This document shows, piece by piece, positions 53,801 to 62,059 of a stretch of DNA of 64,000 nt. Below the pieces are notes generated by a model, which was not told where the DNA came from, ran no database searches, and saw only the letters and a program-made list of their open reading frames with translations. Source of the stretch: Chloracidobacterium sp. Its GTDB lineage: Bacteria; Acidobacteriota; Blastocatellia; Pyrinomonadales; Pyrinomonadaceae. Numbering within the stretch: the first letter of the stretch is position 1; each line of letters begins with the position of its first letter. Location: NCBI GenBank assembly GCA_016712045.1, contig JADJRV010000002.1, positions 124,001 to 188,000 on the forward strand, in the 5' to 3' direction. Position numbers and translations under genes: made by a program.

Positions 53801-55351
53801 TTAAAGCCCAATTCCTAGACTCTTCAAGTTACCTCTAATTTCGCTCTCCAATATTGAACTCTCTTCAAACTGTAAGACAAGTTGAGATGTAAGCCGCTCC
53901 ATCTTTTCTGCAAATGCCTCATCGTCATCTTCTAATAATTCCGCTCCGACGTAACGACCGGGCGTAAGGATGTAATCGTGTGAACGAACCTCATCCAGAC
54001 TGGCGGATCTGCAAAATCCAAGACTGTCTTCGTAGCCGCCGTTAGCTTCGCTGTCCCCAATCCAATTATGATAAGTCTGGGCAATTTGAAAAATATCCAC
54101 AGTACCGAACACTCGGTTGACCCTATTTTCAAGTCTTCCCAATTTTCTGGCATCAATAAAAAGGATCTCACCGTTTCGATTCCCTTTGTTCTTATTAAGA
54201 AACCAGAGACACGCCGGGATCTGAGTGTTGAAGAAGAGTTGTGCGGGAAGGGCAACCATGCATTCGACGGCGTCGCGTTCGATCATCTCCCTGCGGATAG
54301 TTCCTTCGCTATTCTGCGAGGACGACATCGAACCGTTTGCAAGGACCACGCCTGCCCGCCCATTTGGAGCTAGGTGATAGTAAATATGCTGAAGCCACGC
54401 GTAGTTTGCATTTCCCCCCGGAGGCGTTCCAAACTGCCATCTCGGATCGCCTTCGAGCTGTGCGTTCCACCAATCGGAAACATTAAACGGCGGATTCGCC
54501 ATTATGTAGTTGGCTCGAAGGTCGGGATGCTGATCTCTTAGGAAGGTATCTGCTGGCTCTTTGCCAAGATTAAAATCCATTCCGCGAATTGCTAGATTCA
54601 TAGCAACCAGCCGCCAAGTAGTCGGGTTCGATTCCTGCCCGTAAATGGAAATATCTCCAAACCGCCCGCCGTGATTCTCCATGAACTTTTCGGACTGAAC
54701 AAACATCCCGCCCGAGCCGCAGCAAGGGTCGTAAACCTTTCCCTCATGCGGTGCGAGGACTTCGACAAGGACTTTTACAACCGATGCAGGCGTGTAGAAC
54801 TGTCCACCCTTTTTACCTTCGGCGTTGGCGAACTGACCTAGGAAATATTCGTAAACCTCTCCGAGGACATCTTTGGCGTTATGGCCTTTTCCGGTGAGTC
54901 CAATCTTTGAAATTTCATCAACGAGTTCGCCGAGCTTTCCAGATTGCAGTTCTGTCCGGGCGAATCGTTTGTCTAGTAGATTCTTAAGCCGAGGGTTTTC
55001 AGTCTCAATTTCGACTAACGCATCATCGATGATCTTTCCAAGCGTTGGCTGTTTAGCTTTTGCCCGTATCTGTTCCCAACGAGCATCGGCTGGAACCCAA
55101 AAGACATTTGCTTCGGTGTAGTAGTCCCGTTCCTCAAGATCTGTCGCCCTTATCCTGGCGTCTTCAATAAAGTAGTCATCCTTCGAATCAGCGAACCTCT
55201 TTTCTAGATTGGCCCTATGTTCCGCAAACGAGTCCGAAATGTACTTTAGAAATATCAGGCCAAGAACGAGGTGCTTGTATTCAGCGGCGTCCATGTTCGA
55301 ACGCAATTTGTCCGCTGTCGCCCAAAGGGCTTTCTTGATCTCGTTGTCCAT
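53801..55351 (-). CDS. hsdM: Type I DNA methyltransferase subunit
   Basis: A 516-residue N6-adenine methyltransferase. The N-terminal helical domain starts IKKALWATADKLRSNMDAAE. The SAM-binding motif is DPCCGSGGMF and the catalytic motif NPPFNVSDWW. It modifies the host target with HsdS. It is the first gene of the minus-strand R-M operon and its promoter lies in the gap that also contains the right recombinase-type sites. Confidence 0.93.
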   Translation of the reverse strand: MDNEIKKALWATADKLRSNMDAAEYKHLVLGLIFLKYISDSFAEHRANLEKRFADSKDDYFIEDARIRATDLEERDYYTEANVFWVPADARWEQIRAKAKQPTLGKIIDDALVEIETENPRLKNLLDKRFARTELQSGKLGELVDEISKIGLTGKGHNAKDVLGEVYEYFLGQFANAEGKKGGQFYTPASVVKVLVEVLAPHEGKVYDPCCGSGGMFVQSEKFMENHGGRFGDISIYGQESNPTTWRLVAMNLAIRGMDFNLGKEPADTFLRDQHPDLRANYIMANPPFNVSDWWNAQLEGDPRWQFGTPPGGNANYAWLQHIYYHLAPNGRAGVVLANGSMSSSQNSEGTIRREMIERDAVECMVALPAQLFFNTQIPACLWFLNKNKGNRNGEILFIDARKLGRLENRVNRVFGTVDIFQIAQTYHNWIGDSEANGGYEDSLGFCRSASLDEVRSHDYILTPGRYVGAELLEDDDEAFAEKMERLTSQLVLQFEESSILESEIRGNLKSLGIGL

Positions 55352-55551
55352 AGGATTTGGGTTTTGTTCGGATATCGTAACACAAAACCGGCTCGTTCGC
55401 TTGGGTTGGGGATCGCGAAAGCGGAACCGCGGTTACATCTAACTTCGCACTTTTATTTTTCTGAGCGAGCAGATGATTTGGACCGATGCGCCGCTTCACT
55501 TTTTCGGGAGCGTTAGTCGGAAATCGCATCGTTTGAAGAGGTTTTTAAAGG

Positions 55552-55564
55552 GTGTCAAAAAACC
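55552..55564 (+). repeat. Right inner half-site, inverted copy of 34738-34750
   Basis: GTGTCAAAAAACC. With flanking bases it starts GGGTGTC, which pairs with GACACCC at 55586-55592. It lies 61 bases before the right 26-bp site. Confidence 0.5.
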
Positions 55565-55625
55565 CGCCCCAAAATCCGGGTAGTGGACACCCATTTCTAT
55601 TGCTTTTTGTGGCGCATGGAATAGA

Positions 55626-55651
55626 TGTCAATAAAGTGTAGTTTGTTGACA
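55626..55651. repeat. Right 26-bp recombinase-type palindromic site
   Basis: Starts TGTCAATAAA and ends TTTGTTGACA, 22 of 26 positions identical to 34651-34676. It ends 29 bases before the serine recombinase start codon, the normal place for a res site in front of a resolvase gene. TTGACA within it could double as a -35 box. Confidence 0.55.
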
Positions 55652-55680
55652 CTACAGTATCGCTTTGATAATCTGGAGCC

Positions 55681-56253
55681 ATGAGAGTAGGAATATATGC
55701 GCGCGTTTCAACGATCGACCAACAAACACTGCCGATGCAGCTTCAGCAAATGAAGGAGTACATAGTCAACCGAAACTGGAAACTGACCACCGAGGTTCAA
55801 GAGATTGGCTCTGGAGCTAAGACCCGCCCTAAACGCGAAGAACTTCTGAAGATGGCACGGCGTCGCGAAATCGACGCCATACTTGTGTGGAAACTTGATC
55901 GCTTCGGACGCAGTCTCGCCGATCTAGTAACGACGCTAGAAGAATTACGAGGTTTAGGCGTGATATTTGTATCCTTAACTGAATCGCTCGACTTTTCTAC
56001 ACCCTCTGGGCGAGCGATGGCCGGAATGCTATCAACCTTTGCCGAATTCGAGAGAGATATGATCCGGGAACGCGTGAAAGCGGGAATTGCCAACGCGAGA
56101 GAACGGGGGCGGCCTCACGGTCGACCTAAAACTGCCGCACTAAAGAAAAACGCTATACGTGACCTAAAGTCAGCGGGTCTTAATAATTCGCAAATCGCCA
56201 AGAAACTCCGGATTTCAAGGGCGTCCGTAATAGGACTTCAAAAAGGAACTTAG
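55681..56253 (+). CDS. Serine recombinase (resolvase/invertase family)
   Basis: A 190-residue small serine recombinase. Ser10 in IYARVST is the nucleophile; KLDRFGRSLADL, SGRAMAGMLSTFAEFERD and RGRPHGRPK are family signatures, and the C-terminal HTH (GLNNSQIAKKLRISRASV) binds DNA. It should act at the TGTCAAnAAA-type sites directly upstream. A role in mobilising or inverting the adjacent defence block is inferred from those sites. Confidence 0.92.
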   Translation: MRVGIYARVSTIDQQTLPMQLQQMKEYIVNRNWKLTTEVQEIGSGAKTRPKREELLKMARRREIDAILVWKLDRFGRSLADLVTTLEELRGLGVIFVSLTESLDFSTPSGRAMAGMLSTFAEFERDMIRERVKAGIANARERGRPHGRPKTAALKKNAIRDLKSAGLNNSQIAKKLRISRASVIGLQKGT

Positions 56254-56309
56254 ACCAAATACCTTCTTCAAATTCACATTGCCTGACGAAGCGGAGTGGG
56301 ACTGTCTAA

Positions 56310-56570
56310 TCACGTTTTCACCGGGCCAAGGTCGATCTCATCATCAATCAAATCATCAACATGAACCTTAAACGCTCGGGCATAATGTAGAAGCACAATT
56401 AAGGGCGGCACCCTTTTCCCCTGCTCAAATGCCGAGATTTCGGCTTGGGTTAATAAATCCAGCAGTCCGAGAGCAGCGATTAGGCCGTTCTGGGAAAGCC
56501 CAAGAGATTGCCGGATTTTCAGAAGTTTATCGGACAATTTCTGTGGCCGATCTATCCGTGCCCTACCCAT
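56310..56570 (-). CDS. Xre-family HTH regulator
   Basis: An 86-residue single-domain repressor with a Cro/C1-type HTH (LLKIRQSLGLSQNGLIAALG, then LTQAEISAFEQGKRVPPL). The C-terminus is acidic (LIDDEIDLG). A 26-bp palindrome begins 42 bases upstream, probably its operator. It likely controls element genes or itself. Confidence 0.82.
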   Translation of the reverse strand: MGRARIDRPQKLSDKLLKIRQSLGLSQNGLIAALGLLDLLTQAEISAFEQGKRVPPLIVLLHYARAFKVHVDDLIDDEIDLGPVKT

Positions 56571-56611
56571 TTAGAGATTCCTCCCTAGATAGGCAGCCCT
56601 TTGCCTCTTGA

Positions 56612-56637
56612 TACTAAGACTATTTAGTCTTAGTATG
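56612..56637. promoter_or_regulatory. 26-bp palindrome, predicted Xre operator
   Basis: Arms ATACTAAGACTA and TAGTCTTAGTAT are perfect 12-bp inverted repeats around TT. It stands upstream of the Xre gene and in the gap before the plus-strand gene at 56805, so it may control both. Confidence 0.65.
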
Positions 56638-56804
56638 TTGATACCTGCTGAATCTGCCATGGCCGCATAACGTTGGCCACGGGCATATCTCATCAGTCGA
56701 GAGCTTTTTTGATAGAACGCATTGTCAATATACTAACGAATTTCAAAATAGCAGGATTTGAGCAATAACTCTAGCTTCGGCCTTCCGAAAGGGCGCTTAC
56801 GGAA

Positions 56805-57228
56805 ATGGACCTCCAAAAGAAGATAATTTCCGTATTTGCAAATCGTGAATGCCACCGCATTTCCAACAGTGTTATTCGGCGATTGCAGAAACTTAAAGGT
56901 GACTCGTTACTATCAGGGGATGATTCGATCCTAGTGAACACTTGGGATGAGATCTGCGTTCAAATTCAAGGTGATCGGTCATACTATTGGGACACTTACG
57001 TTCTTACTATTCAGCACTTTGTCGCAGTGGAAGTCGACAAACTTACTTCAGATGTTCAAATGCCGATCTGGCTACAAACAGACAATGGTCTTGCTTGGGA
57101 CTCAGGGGTGTACCGACCCTGAAACGATTTTTGAGGATGTGGTTAATTATATTGTTGAGGATTACGTATTTGACAAAGCCGGACGTTGGTCAAACCGACG
57201 GATTGAGTGGTACATCTATCACCCCTAA
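56805..57228 (+). pseudogene. Hypothetical protein, one frame break
   Basis: Two overlapping frames appear to be one gene of about 140 residues. The first (MDLQKKIISVFANRECH, later DNGLAWDSG) stops shortly after a G run. Removing one G at 57105-57108 links it to CTDPETIFEDVVNYIVEDYV. The joined protein is acidic with no signal peptide or known domain. The function is unknown. Confidence 0.45.
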
Positions 57229-57331
57229 AGCCATCTAAGGACCAGAACTTGGCTTAAGATGGTCGCACCAGCATTTAAGTCGCTACATTGCCTGTTTGCC
57301 TTTGTCCGTCGCAAAATTCACCTGATGCATC

Positions 57332-57409
57332 TATCAGCCCGAGCACGATATGCTTGTATTCCGCCGCGTCCTAATTCTTACGCAGCTTTCCACAGCTTCT
57401 TTTCGAGAG
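57332..57409 (-). pseudogene. Fragment of an hsdM gene
   Basis: The minus strand codes, in pieces, for EKKLWKAA, LRKN and DAAEYKHIVLGLI, separated by stops and a shift. This matches the N-terminus of type I HsdM (IKKALWATADKLRSNMDAAE in the intact gene at 53801-55351) but is closer to other HsdM proteins than to the intact one. It is a remnant of a second type I system. The rest of the 57229-57566 gap shows nothing else. Confidence 0.65.
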
Positions 57410-57566
57410 GCCCCTCTTTTTCGATCCCTTTGGATTGGGCATGGGAGTGGTGCACTGATTGTAACCAAACGATAGATTGGAGCAATACGACCCGGACCGA
57501 AGCTCCGGTTCAGAAAGAGGGGATTTCGAAGAATGATAGGTTCCCAATCCCGGCCAGACTTGACAG

Positions 57567-58343
57567 CTAATTGACGGAATCAGATTCGATATGCACGACA
57601 CCGGCCCGAACCTCAAGATCGCGCTTAATACCCTGAATCTGCTTAGGATCTGGAAGGTTTTTCCGAAGTATGTGGACCACGTCCGCAATAAACTCTTCGC
57701 GCAACGCAATCGCCCAAATATCCTTTCGAATGCGAAGGCCCTTAATGAGAGTCTCCGTCGTTTTCCTTTCAGCCTCCTGCAGGGCGAGAATTTCGTTGAT
57801 GAGATACCCTTCGTCAAGCTTCTCGTTAACTATGGCTCGAATCTTATCGAAGGCCCGCTTACTTAGCGATTCAGCTCGATCGCCTCTCAGTTTTCTTGCT
57901 CGATCAAATTCCCGGACGGCGAGCTTAAGCCGTCGCCAGGCTTCGGTTGATTCGCCGGTCGAGAGCCTTTCATACAGCCTTGTTTCGAGTGCGCATTGGA
58001 TCCGGATATTCTCTTCCAAATTCTCCAATTCGGAACATGTCAATTGTTCGAACCGAACTGCCAATCGATGCGGCATGTGCTGATATTTTTTCTTTGTTGA
58101 TTCGCCGTTTGTGTAGTTTGGGTGAAGTTCGCCTGAGAGGGATTTGCCGCCATGATTGGCGCATTTCTTCGTGCGGCTGCTTCGCATTGGTGACTTCATG
58201 CAAGGCTGTAGCGGGAGCGATTTATCACGCCGTCGTTTATGCGCGAAACACTTTGTATGCACCTGACCGCATTTTGTGCACTCAGCAACAATGCCGATAT
58301 CGTCTTCCTTAGGGTAAAAAGTCTCCATAGGGTAAGAATTCAC
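57567..58343 (-). CDS. Mobile-element protein with C-x-x-HGG motif
   Basis: A 258-residue basic protein. Near the N-terminus are CTKCGQVHTKC and KKCANHGGKSLSG, followed by HPNYTNGEST. A C-x2-H-G-G-K-S motif with a following N-x2-T-x-G-type stretch occurs in many phage- and element-encoded proteins that I cannot assign to one function. The remainder is helical and rich in charged residues. It lies next to the replication gene. Confidence 0.5.
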   Translation of the reverse strand: MNSYPMETFYPKEDDIGIVAECTKCGQVHTKCFAHKRRRDKSLPLQPCMKSPMRSSRTKKCANHGGKSLSGELHPNYTNGESTKKKYQHMPHRLAVRFEQLTCSELENLEENIRIQCALETRLYERLSTGESTEAWRRLKLAVREFDRARKLRGDRAESLSKRAFDKIRAIVNEKLDEGYLINEILALQEAERKTTETLIKGLRIRKDIWAIALREEFIADVVHILRKNLPDPKQIQGIKRDLEVRAGVVHIESDSVN

Positions 58344-58423
58344 TTCCTAAACATCCGATTTGGGTGTCCATACGAGCTTTGTCTCAAATTTGGCACAAAA
58401 TGCAACGTGGTTACTCCGAGGGA

Positions 58424-59343
58424 CTAAATTATTATCCCGCAATCTTTTAATCGACGTTTATTTCGATAATAAGTTGCTTTTCTAATACCGAGTAGTGCTA
58501 GCCGGACCGGGCTCCCTCCGTAATGTTCGATCGCCTGTAGATAGCCAAGCAATGCGAGGCCCGTGGTGCCAGGATATACTTGCATAATGCTGTCGATTGT
58601 TCCAATGCATTCGGAACCCCCAGGTTGCCAGTCAAGGCTATGGAATAAGTCGTCAAACATCTGATCAGAAGTACTTTGGGTGAGGAGCCCGTCTGCATTG
58701 AGACTTGCGGGATGCAAATGTTTGGTTCGCTGGACCACTGTTCGCCGGTTTTTTAGACATATCTCGAATCTAAGAATTCCTGCCGCCTCAATGAGTGCCA
58801 TTTCATTCAGTGGTGAATGGGCTATGACCTCATCGAGCTTGGAATAGATCCGCACCTGGAAGGTTTTCGCCTTCGACGTGAAATAAATCGTCGTGTCCTC
58901 GAACGTTTGGAGTGTGCATCATGCCAAACGCCTGCCTCTTAATCGACGAAGCTCTGTGATCACACCGGAGTTCCCGATGAAGATGTCTCGTGTATAATCA
59001 ACTCGGCTCACCGCCGCATTCATGGCAGTAAATGGCCTACCGATATGGCTAGAGACATAATTGGTCAGTTGGTTCAAACACGCGCATAGTTCTTCCTGAT
59101 TTGGGAGTTTTGCATTGTGTCTGAACAGAAGCTTCGGAATAGAAAGCTCGATTTCAACATGAGTCTTGCCGCGGGGGTCTTGATAGATGGTTATGGGGGC
59201 AGCGTTGATTCATCGGCGCAAGGTCGCAAGATGTAGGACGAATTTAGATTCCTTCTCGGTAAGGGAATCGCACCACGTCGGCGAAGATCATCTTTGCCGA
59301 AAGGTTGCAGAAAGTAATGTTTTAAACGCACCGTGTCGAGCAT
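58424..59343 (-). pseudogene. Gene II/X-type phage/plasmid replication initiator, broken
   Basis: From ATG 59343 (MLDTVRLKHYF) the protein continues NSSYILRPCADESTLPP, then, after adding one base to the run at 59195-59199, ITIYQDPRGKTHVEIELSIP, NAAVSRVDYTRDIF, a TGA at 58919-58921, and CTLQTFEDTTIYFTSKAKTF, VRIYSKLDEVIAH to 58424; about 306 residues. The opening, the VDYTRDI segment and the YSKLDE segment are typical of the gene II/X Rep family used in rolling-circle-like replication. It is evidence that the element can, or once could, replicate as a circle. Confidence 0.62.
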
Positions 59344-59353
59344 TAGACGGGGC

Positions 59354-59557
59354 CTAATCCACATTCGTCTCTTCATATCTCGTTAAATATTCATCCAAGT
59401 CATTCCGAAGGATCAATACTCGTCTTCCGAACCGTCTAATTCTGATATTCCGTCTTCGAATTTCGGCGCGGATGAACCCTTTCGATAATCCCGTTAGGCT
59501 ACTGATTTCCTCGACCGAAAAGGCAAGTTTGTCGTTTGTGTCATTCCCCAATTTCAT
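59354..59557 (-). CDS. Excisionase-like HTH DNA-binding protein
   Basis: A 67-residue protein with an HTH_17-type fold: FSVEEISSLTGLSKGFIRAE, then IRRFGRRVLILRNDLDEYL. Such proteins serve as excisionases or as regulators of plasmid replication. It lies 10 bases upstream of the Rep gene on the same strand and has an inverted repeat 33 bases before its start. Confidence 0.75.
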   Translation of the reverse strand: MKLGNDTNDKLAFSVEEISSLTGLSKGFIRAEIRRRNIRIRRFGRRVLILRNDLDEYLTRYEETNVD

Positions 59558-59589
59558 TGCATACTCTCCAGTTGTACGAATTGTTACTC

Positions 59590-59608
59590 AATGTATTTGT
59601 GATACATT
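59590..59608. promoter_or_regulatory. Inverted repeat upstream of the HTH gene
   Basis: AATGTAT-ttgtg-ATACATT, perfect 7-bp arms in the divergent gap between the HTH gene and the plus-strand zinc-finger gene. It could be the operator for the HTH protein. Confidence 0.45.
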
Positions 59609-59709
59609 CAAGCGTAGAGTATACTTGCGGGCATGATATTACGAGTTACGGGACGTTCATAACGAAAAAAGAATTAAGGGCAGAAAACTATCGATAATTC
59701 TTACAGAAT

Positions 59710-60533
59710 ATGAGTAAATCTCGACCAGCCACCCTGGAACCCATACTTAGACGAGCTCAAATCCTCGGGCCCACATTTCAAGAATTGAATTTCGCGATTT
59801 CGCAATTGGAGGATGGATTTTTTGAGGAGTCGGGCTTAAATGTGGTATCAGAGCTAATTCGTAATCCTACGAGGAGAACTATCTTGGAAGCAATGGGGGG
59901 CTCAAGCACTCCAGAAGTGTCCGAAGCGAGGTTCCGGATTGCGGACAAGAAGTTTTTCGGTCAGCTCCTTGCACTTCGGCCATCCCTCGAACCGTTTTAT
60001 GACATCCCTGACGGAAAAAAAGTACCGGATTTTCATTTGCGGCAAGTCAACTAAAGTCATGGATTATCGAGCAGGAATTGTTGATAAACATTATCAGGAA
60101 TTATCGTGACCGGAAGGCAGACGGCGGACCGCAGGAGTTCGTTCTTCCCTGGGATGTGATGATTACCGTAGAGGATAATGGATCGGTCCGGTTTCCATGT
60201 CTTGTTTTATTATCACACCTCGTAAATGAACCGGGCCTATTGCAGAGATTAAGGGAGTGCCCGGTCTGCAAGAATATTTACTGGGCCCGACGCTTAGCTG
60301 GTCGAAGAAGCAGCGAAGCAAGCACCTGTTCCGAAAGCCGCTGTTCCAATTTCTACCACCGGGCCCGATACCGCGTCCGCGAAGCGGAACGACACTTAGG
60401 CATTGAACAAAAGAGGCTTGAAAAGATGAAGCAGTTCGGAAAAACCCATCCGCTGAGAATAAACGCTGAAGAAAAGGTTGCCGAATGGAGGGCGAAGCTT
60501 CGGAAACTAAAAGAGAAATATGTCGATATATAA
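59710..60533 (+). pseudogene. CGNR-like zinc-finger protein, one frame break
   Basis: Two frames join into about 274 residues. The first begins MSKSRPATLEPILRRAQIL and ends at DIPDGKK; one base added to the A run at 60015-60021 leads into STGFSFAASQLKSWIIEQEL and then NIIRNYRDRK. The C-terminal part has RECPVCKNIYWARR and CSESRCSNFYHRARYR, a C-x2-C...C-x4-C treble-clef finger like the CGNR family. It lies just before the integrase and is probably a regulator of the element. Confidence 0.6.
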
Positions 60534-60628
60534 ACGGGGATCGTTCTGGTGGATGATGAGTTTTCAGAGCGAAGGCCAGCAAATAGTAGGCAAGTTGGAA
60601 ACGAAAATCGAGGAGGAGAAGAAACGAA

Positions 60629-61753
60629 ATGGCGATTTTTAAGAGAGGTAAAATATTTTGGATGGATGCGGTAGTAAATGGTCATCGTTTTCGCGAGTCA
60701 TTAGGAACGACTGACGCCCGAAAGGCACCAAGCTTCGAACGGGAGCGGATAATTCAGCTACAAAACCGAGCGCCCGATCCAACAAGAAAGACACAGACTT
60801 TTGGCTCGATGACGATAGATATTGCAATTCCAGCCTACATAGAGGAGCGTCGTGCCCAGGTGTCCCACCGAATGACTCAATACTGGCTAGAGCAGTCTCG
60901 ACCACTTTCCCGGTCGACTGTATTCAAATCAATGTCATTGAAAAAGTTAACCCCTGCCCATATCGCAGCCTATCAGAATGAACGGAAAGCGGCAGGCCGT
61001 TCCCCAAAGACGATCAATGGCGAGGTATCCGTTTTGCGTCAATTGTTAAAACATGCACGACTTTGGTACCGATTCGTCGATGACTATAAACCCGTTCCGA
61101 ACGATCGCCGTGCTGTTGGACGAGCGCTGTCAGAAACGGAAGCCGAACTATTGTTCGCCATAGCCAAAACCCGGCCCGATTGGAAGTACGCATACACCGC
61201 GGCAATTCTTTCTTTCTATTGTGGAATGCGGTCTTGTGAAATTAAAGGGTTGCAGTGGAAGGACATTGATTTTGAGAATCGGCTAATTGAAATCAATAGA
61301 TCGAAGACCCCAGCCGGATGGCGCACACCTTCTCTCAACGAGACTTGTCTTGGCGTCCTACGCGAACTGTTCGATTCGGTCGCGTCCTTAGGTGCCAATT
61401 TACCAAATCACTTTGTATTTCCATGGCATGGCCGAGAACAGATGATCGATCCGACGAGGGCAATGACTTCTTGGAGAACGGCTTGGCGATCGATTCGTAA
61501 GAAGGCAGGGTTAGAAAACATTCGCTTCCACGATGGCCGTCACACGGCAATAACCACCTTAGCGGAAAATGGCACCCCCGATTGGGTGATTCAGGCTCAG
61601 GTAGGCCACGTCGATCCTCAAATGATGAAGACATACAGCCATATCAGACGAAAAGCCCTTGACGAGGCAGCAGCGGCCCTAGAACCCCGTTCATCGCTGC
61701 CCGCTACCGCACCACTGTCATCCCGACAAGCGAACGCCCCGTTAATTGGCTAG
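60629..61753 (+). CDS. int: Tyrosine integrase of the island
   Basis: A 374-residue site-specific tyrosine recombinase, apparently complete. Catalytic residues are R201 (GMRSCEIKGL), K226, H301 and R304 (FHDGRHTA), H327 (VGHVDP) and Y336 (MKTYSHI). A SAM-like core-binding domain covers about residues 60-145. A strong GGAGGAGAAG precedes the ATG at 60629. It ends 88 bases from the tRNA-Asn att site, so integration at the tRNA is its expected job. Confidence 0.93.
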   Translation: MAIFKRGKIFWMDAVVNGHRFRESLGTTDARKAPSFERERIIQLQNRAPDPTRKTQTFGSMTIDIAIPAYIEERRAQVSHRMTQYWLEQSRPLSRSTVFKSMSLKKLTPAHIAAYQNERKAAGRSPKTINGEVSVLRQLLKHARLWYRFVDDYKPVPNDRRAVGRALSETEAELLFAIAKTRPDWKYAYTAAILSFYCGMRSCEIKGLQWKDIDFENRLIEINRSKTPAGWRTPSLNETCLGVLRELFDSVASLGANLPNHFVFPWHGREQMIDPTRAMTSWRTAWRSIRKKAGLENIRFHDGRHTAITTLAENGTPDWVIQAQVGHVDPQMMKTYSHIRRKALDEAAAALEPRSSLPATAPLSSRQANAPLIG

Positions 61754-61772
61754 TTTGGGCAGGTAAAAAAGG

Positions 61773-61795
61773 TTATGTCACAATCCATGACACAA
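61773..61795. repeat. Right-end arm-type repeats (TATGWCACAA class)
   Basis: TATGTCACAA (61774-61783) and CATGACACAA (61786-61795) between the integrase and the att core. TTATGTCACAATCCA at 61773-61787 is an exact 15-bp match to 4971-4985 inside the left end. Confidence 0.55.
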
Positions 61796-61804
61796 AACAC
61801 GAAA

Positions 61805-61825
61805 CGGGCACCATTCCGGTGCCCG
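61805..61825 (-). terminator. Terminator downstream of tRNA-Asn
   Basis: CGGGCACC-attcc-GGTGCCCG hairpin followed on the minus strand by TTTCGTGTTTT. It lies 17 bases beyond the tRNA 3' end, on the island side, so the island supplies a terminator in place of the original. Confidence 0.75.
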
Positions 61826-61840
61826 TAACTTGTTGTGTAA

Positions 61841-61917
<77 letters not shown>

Positions 61918-62059
61918 ATATGGCACGCCGACGAGAACGAAGGCGAACATAAAGATTAGAAATTCCCTCTGTAGATGTCAAGCGCAATTGCCCGCGCTGC
62001 TTTCGCCAATGCAGAAAGTCGGGTAAAATCTGCGTAATCGTTCACAAGGCCAAACTATA

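Larger units (their letters stand above)
34651..55651. mobile_element. Defence segment framed by mirror-arranged recombinase-type sites
   Basis: A 26-bp palindromic site at 34651-34676 and its 22/26-identical partner at 55626-55651 bound this 21-kb block. A 13-mer GGTTTTTTGACAC lies 61 bases inside the left site, and its reverse complement lies 61 bases inside the right site. A serine recombinase gene starts 29 bases beyond the right site. Every gene inside is a defence gene or cargo of a type I R-M operon. Whether the block moves, inverts or is simply bordered by res sites is not known. Confidence 0.5.

Noticed and set aside
56723..56738. TGTCAATA after the serine recombinase as a possible third recombinase site
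   Set aside because: The second half-site is absent, so it is not a match to the 26-bp sites.
57259..57570. Plus-strand open frame of 103 codons
   Set aside because: It runs over the hsdM remnant on the other strand and has a composition unlike a protein; no start signal.
57371..57817. Minus-strand frame of 148 codons
   Set aside because: It overlaps the better supported gene at 57567-58343 and ends inside the hsdM remnant; its C-terminal KRSCGKLRKN is remnant sequence.
5209..58921. TGA recoded as an amino acid in the element (in-frame TGA in the excisionase and Rep genes)
   Set aside because: TGA is used as a normal stop by several genes in the window, for example narK and the GltD-like gene, so recoding is unlikely.
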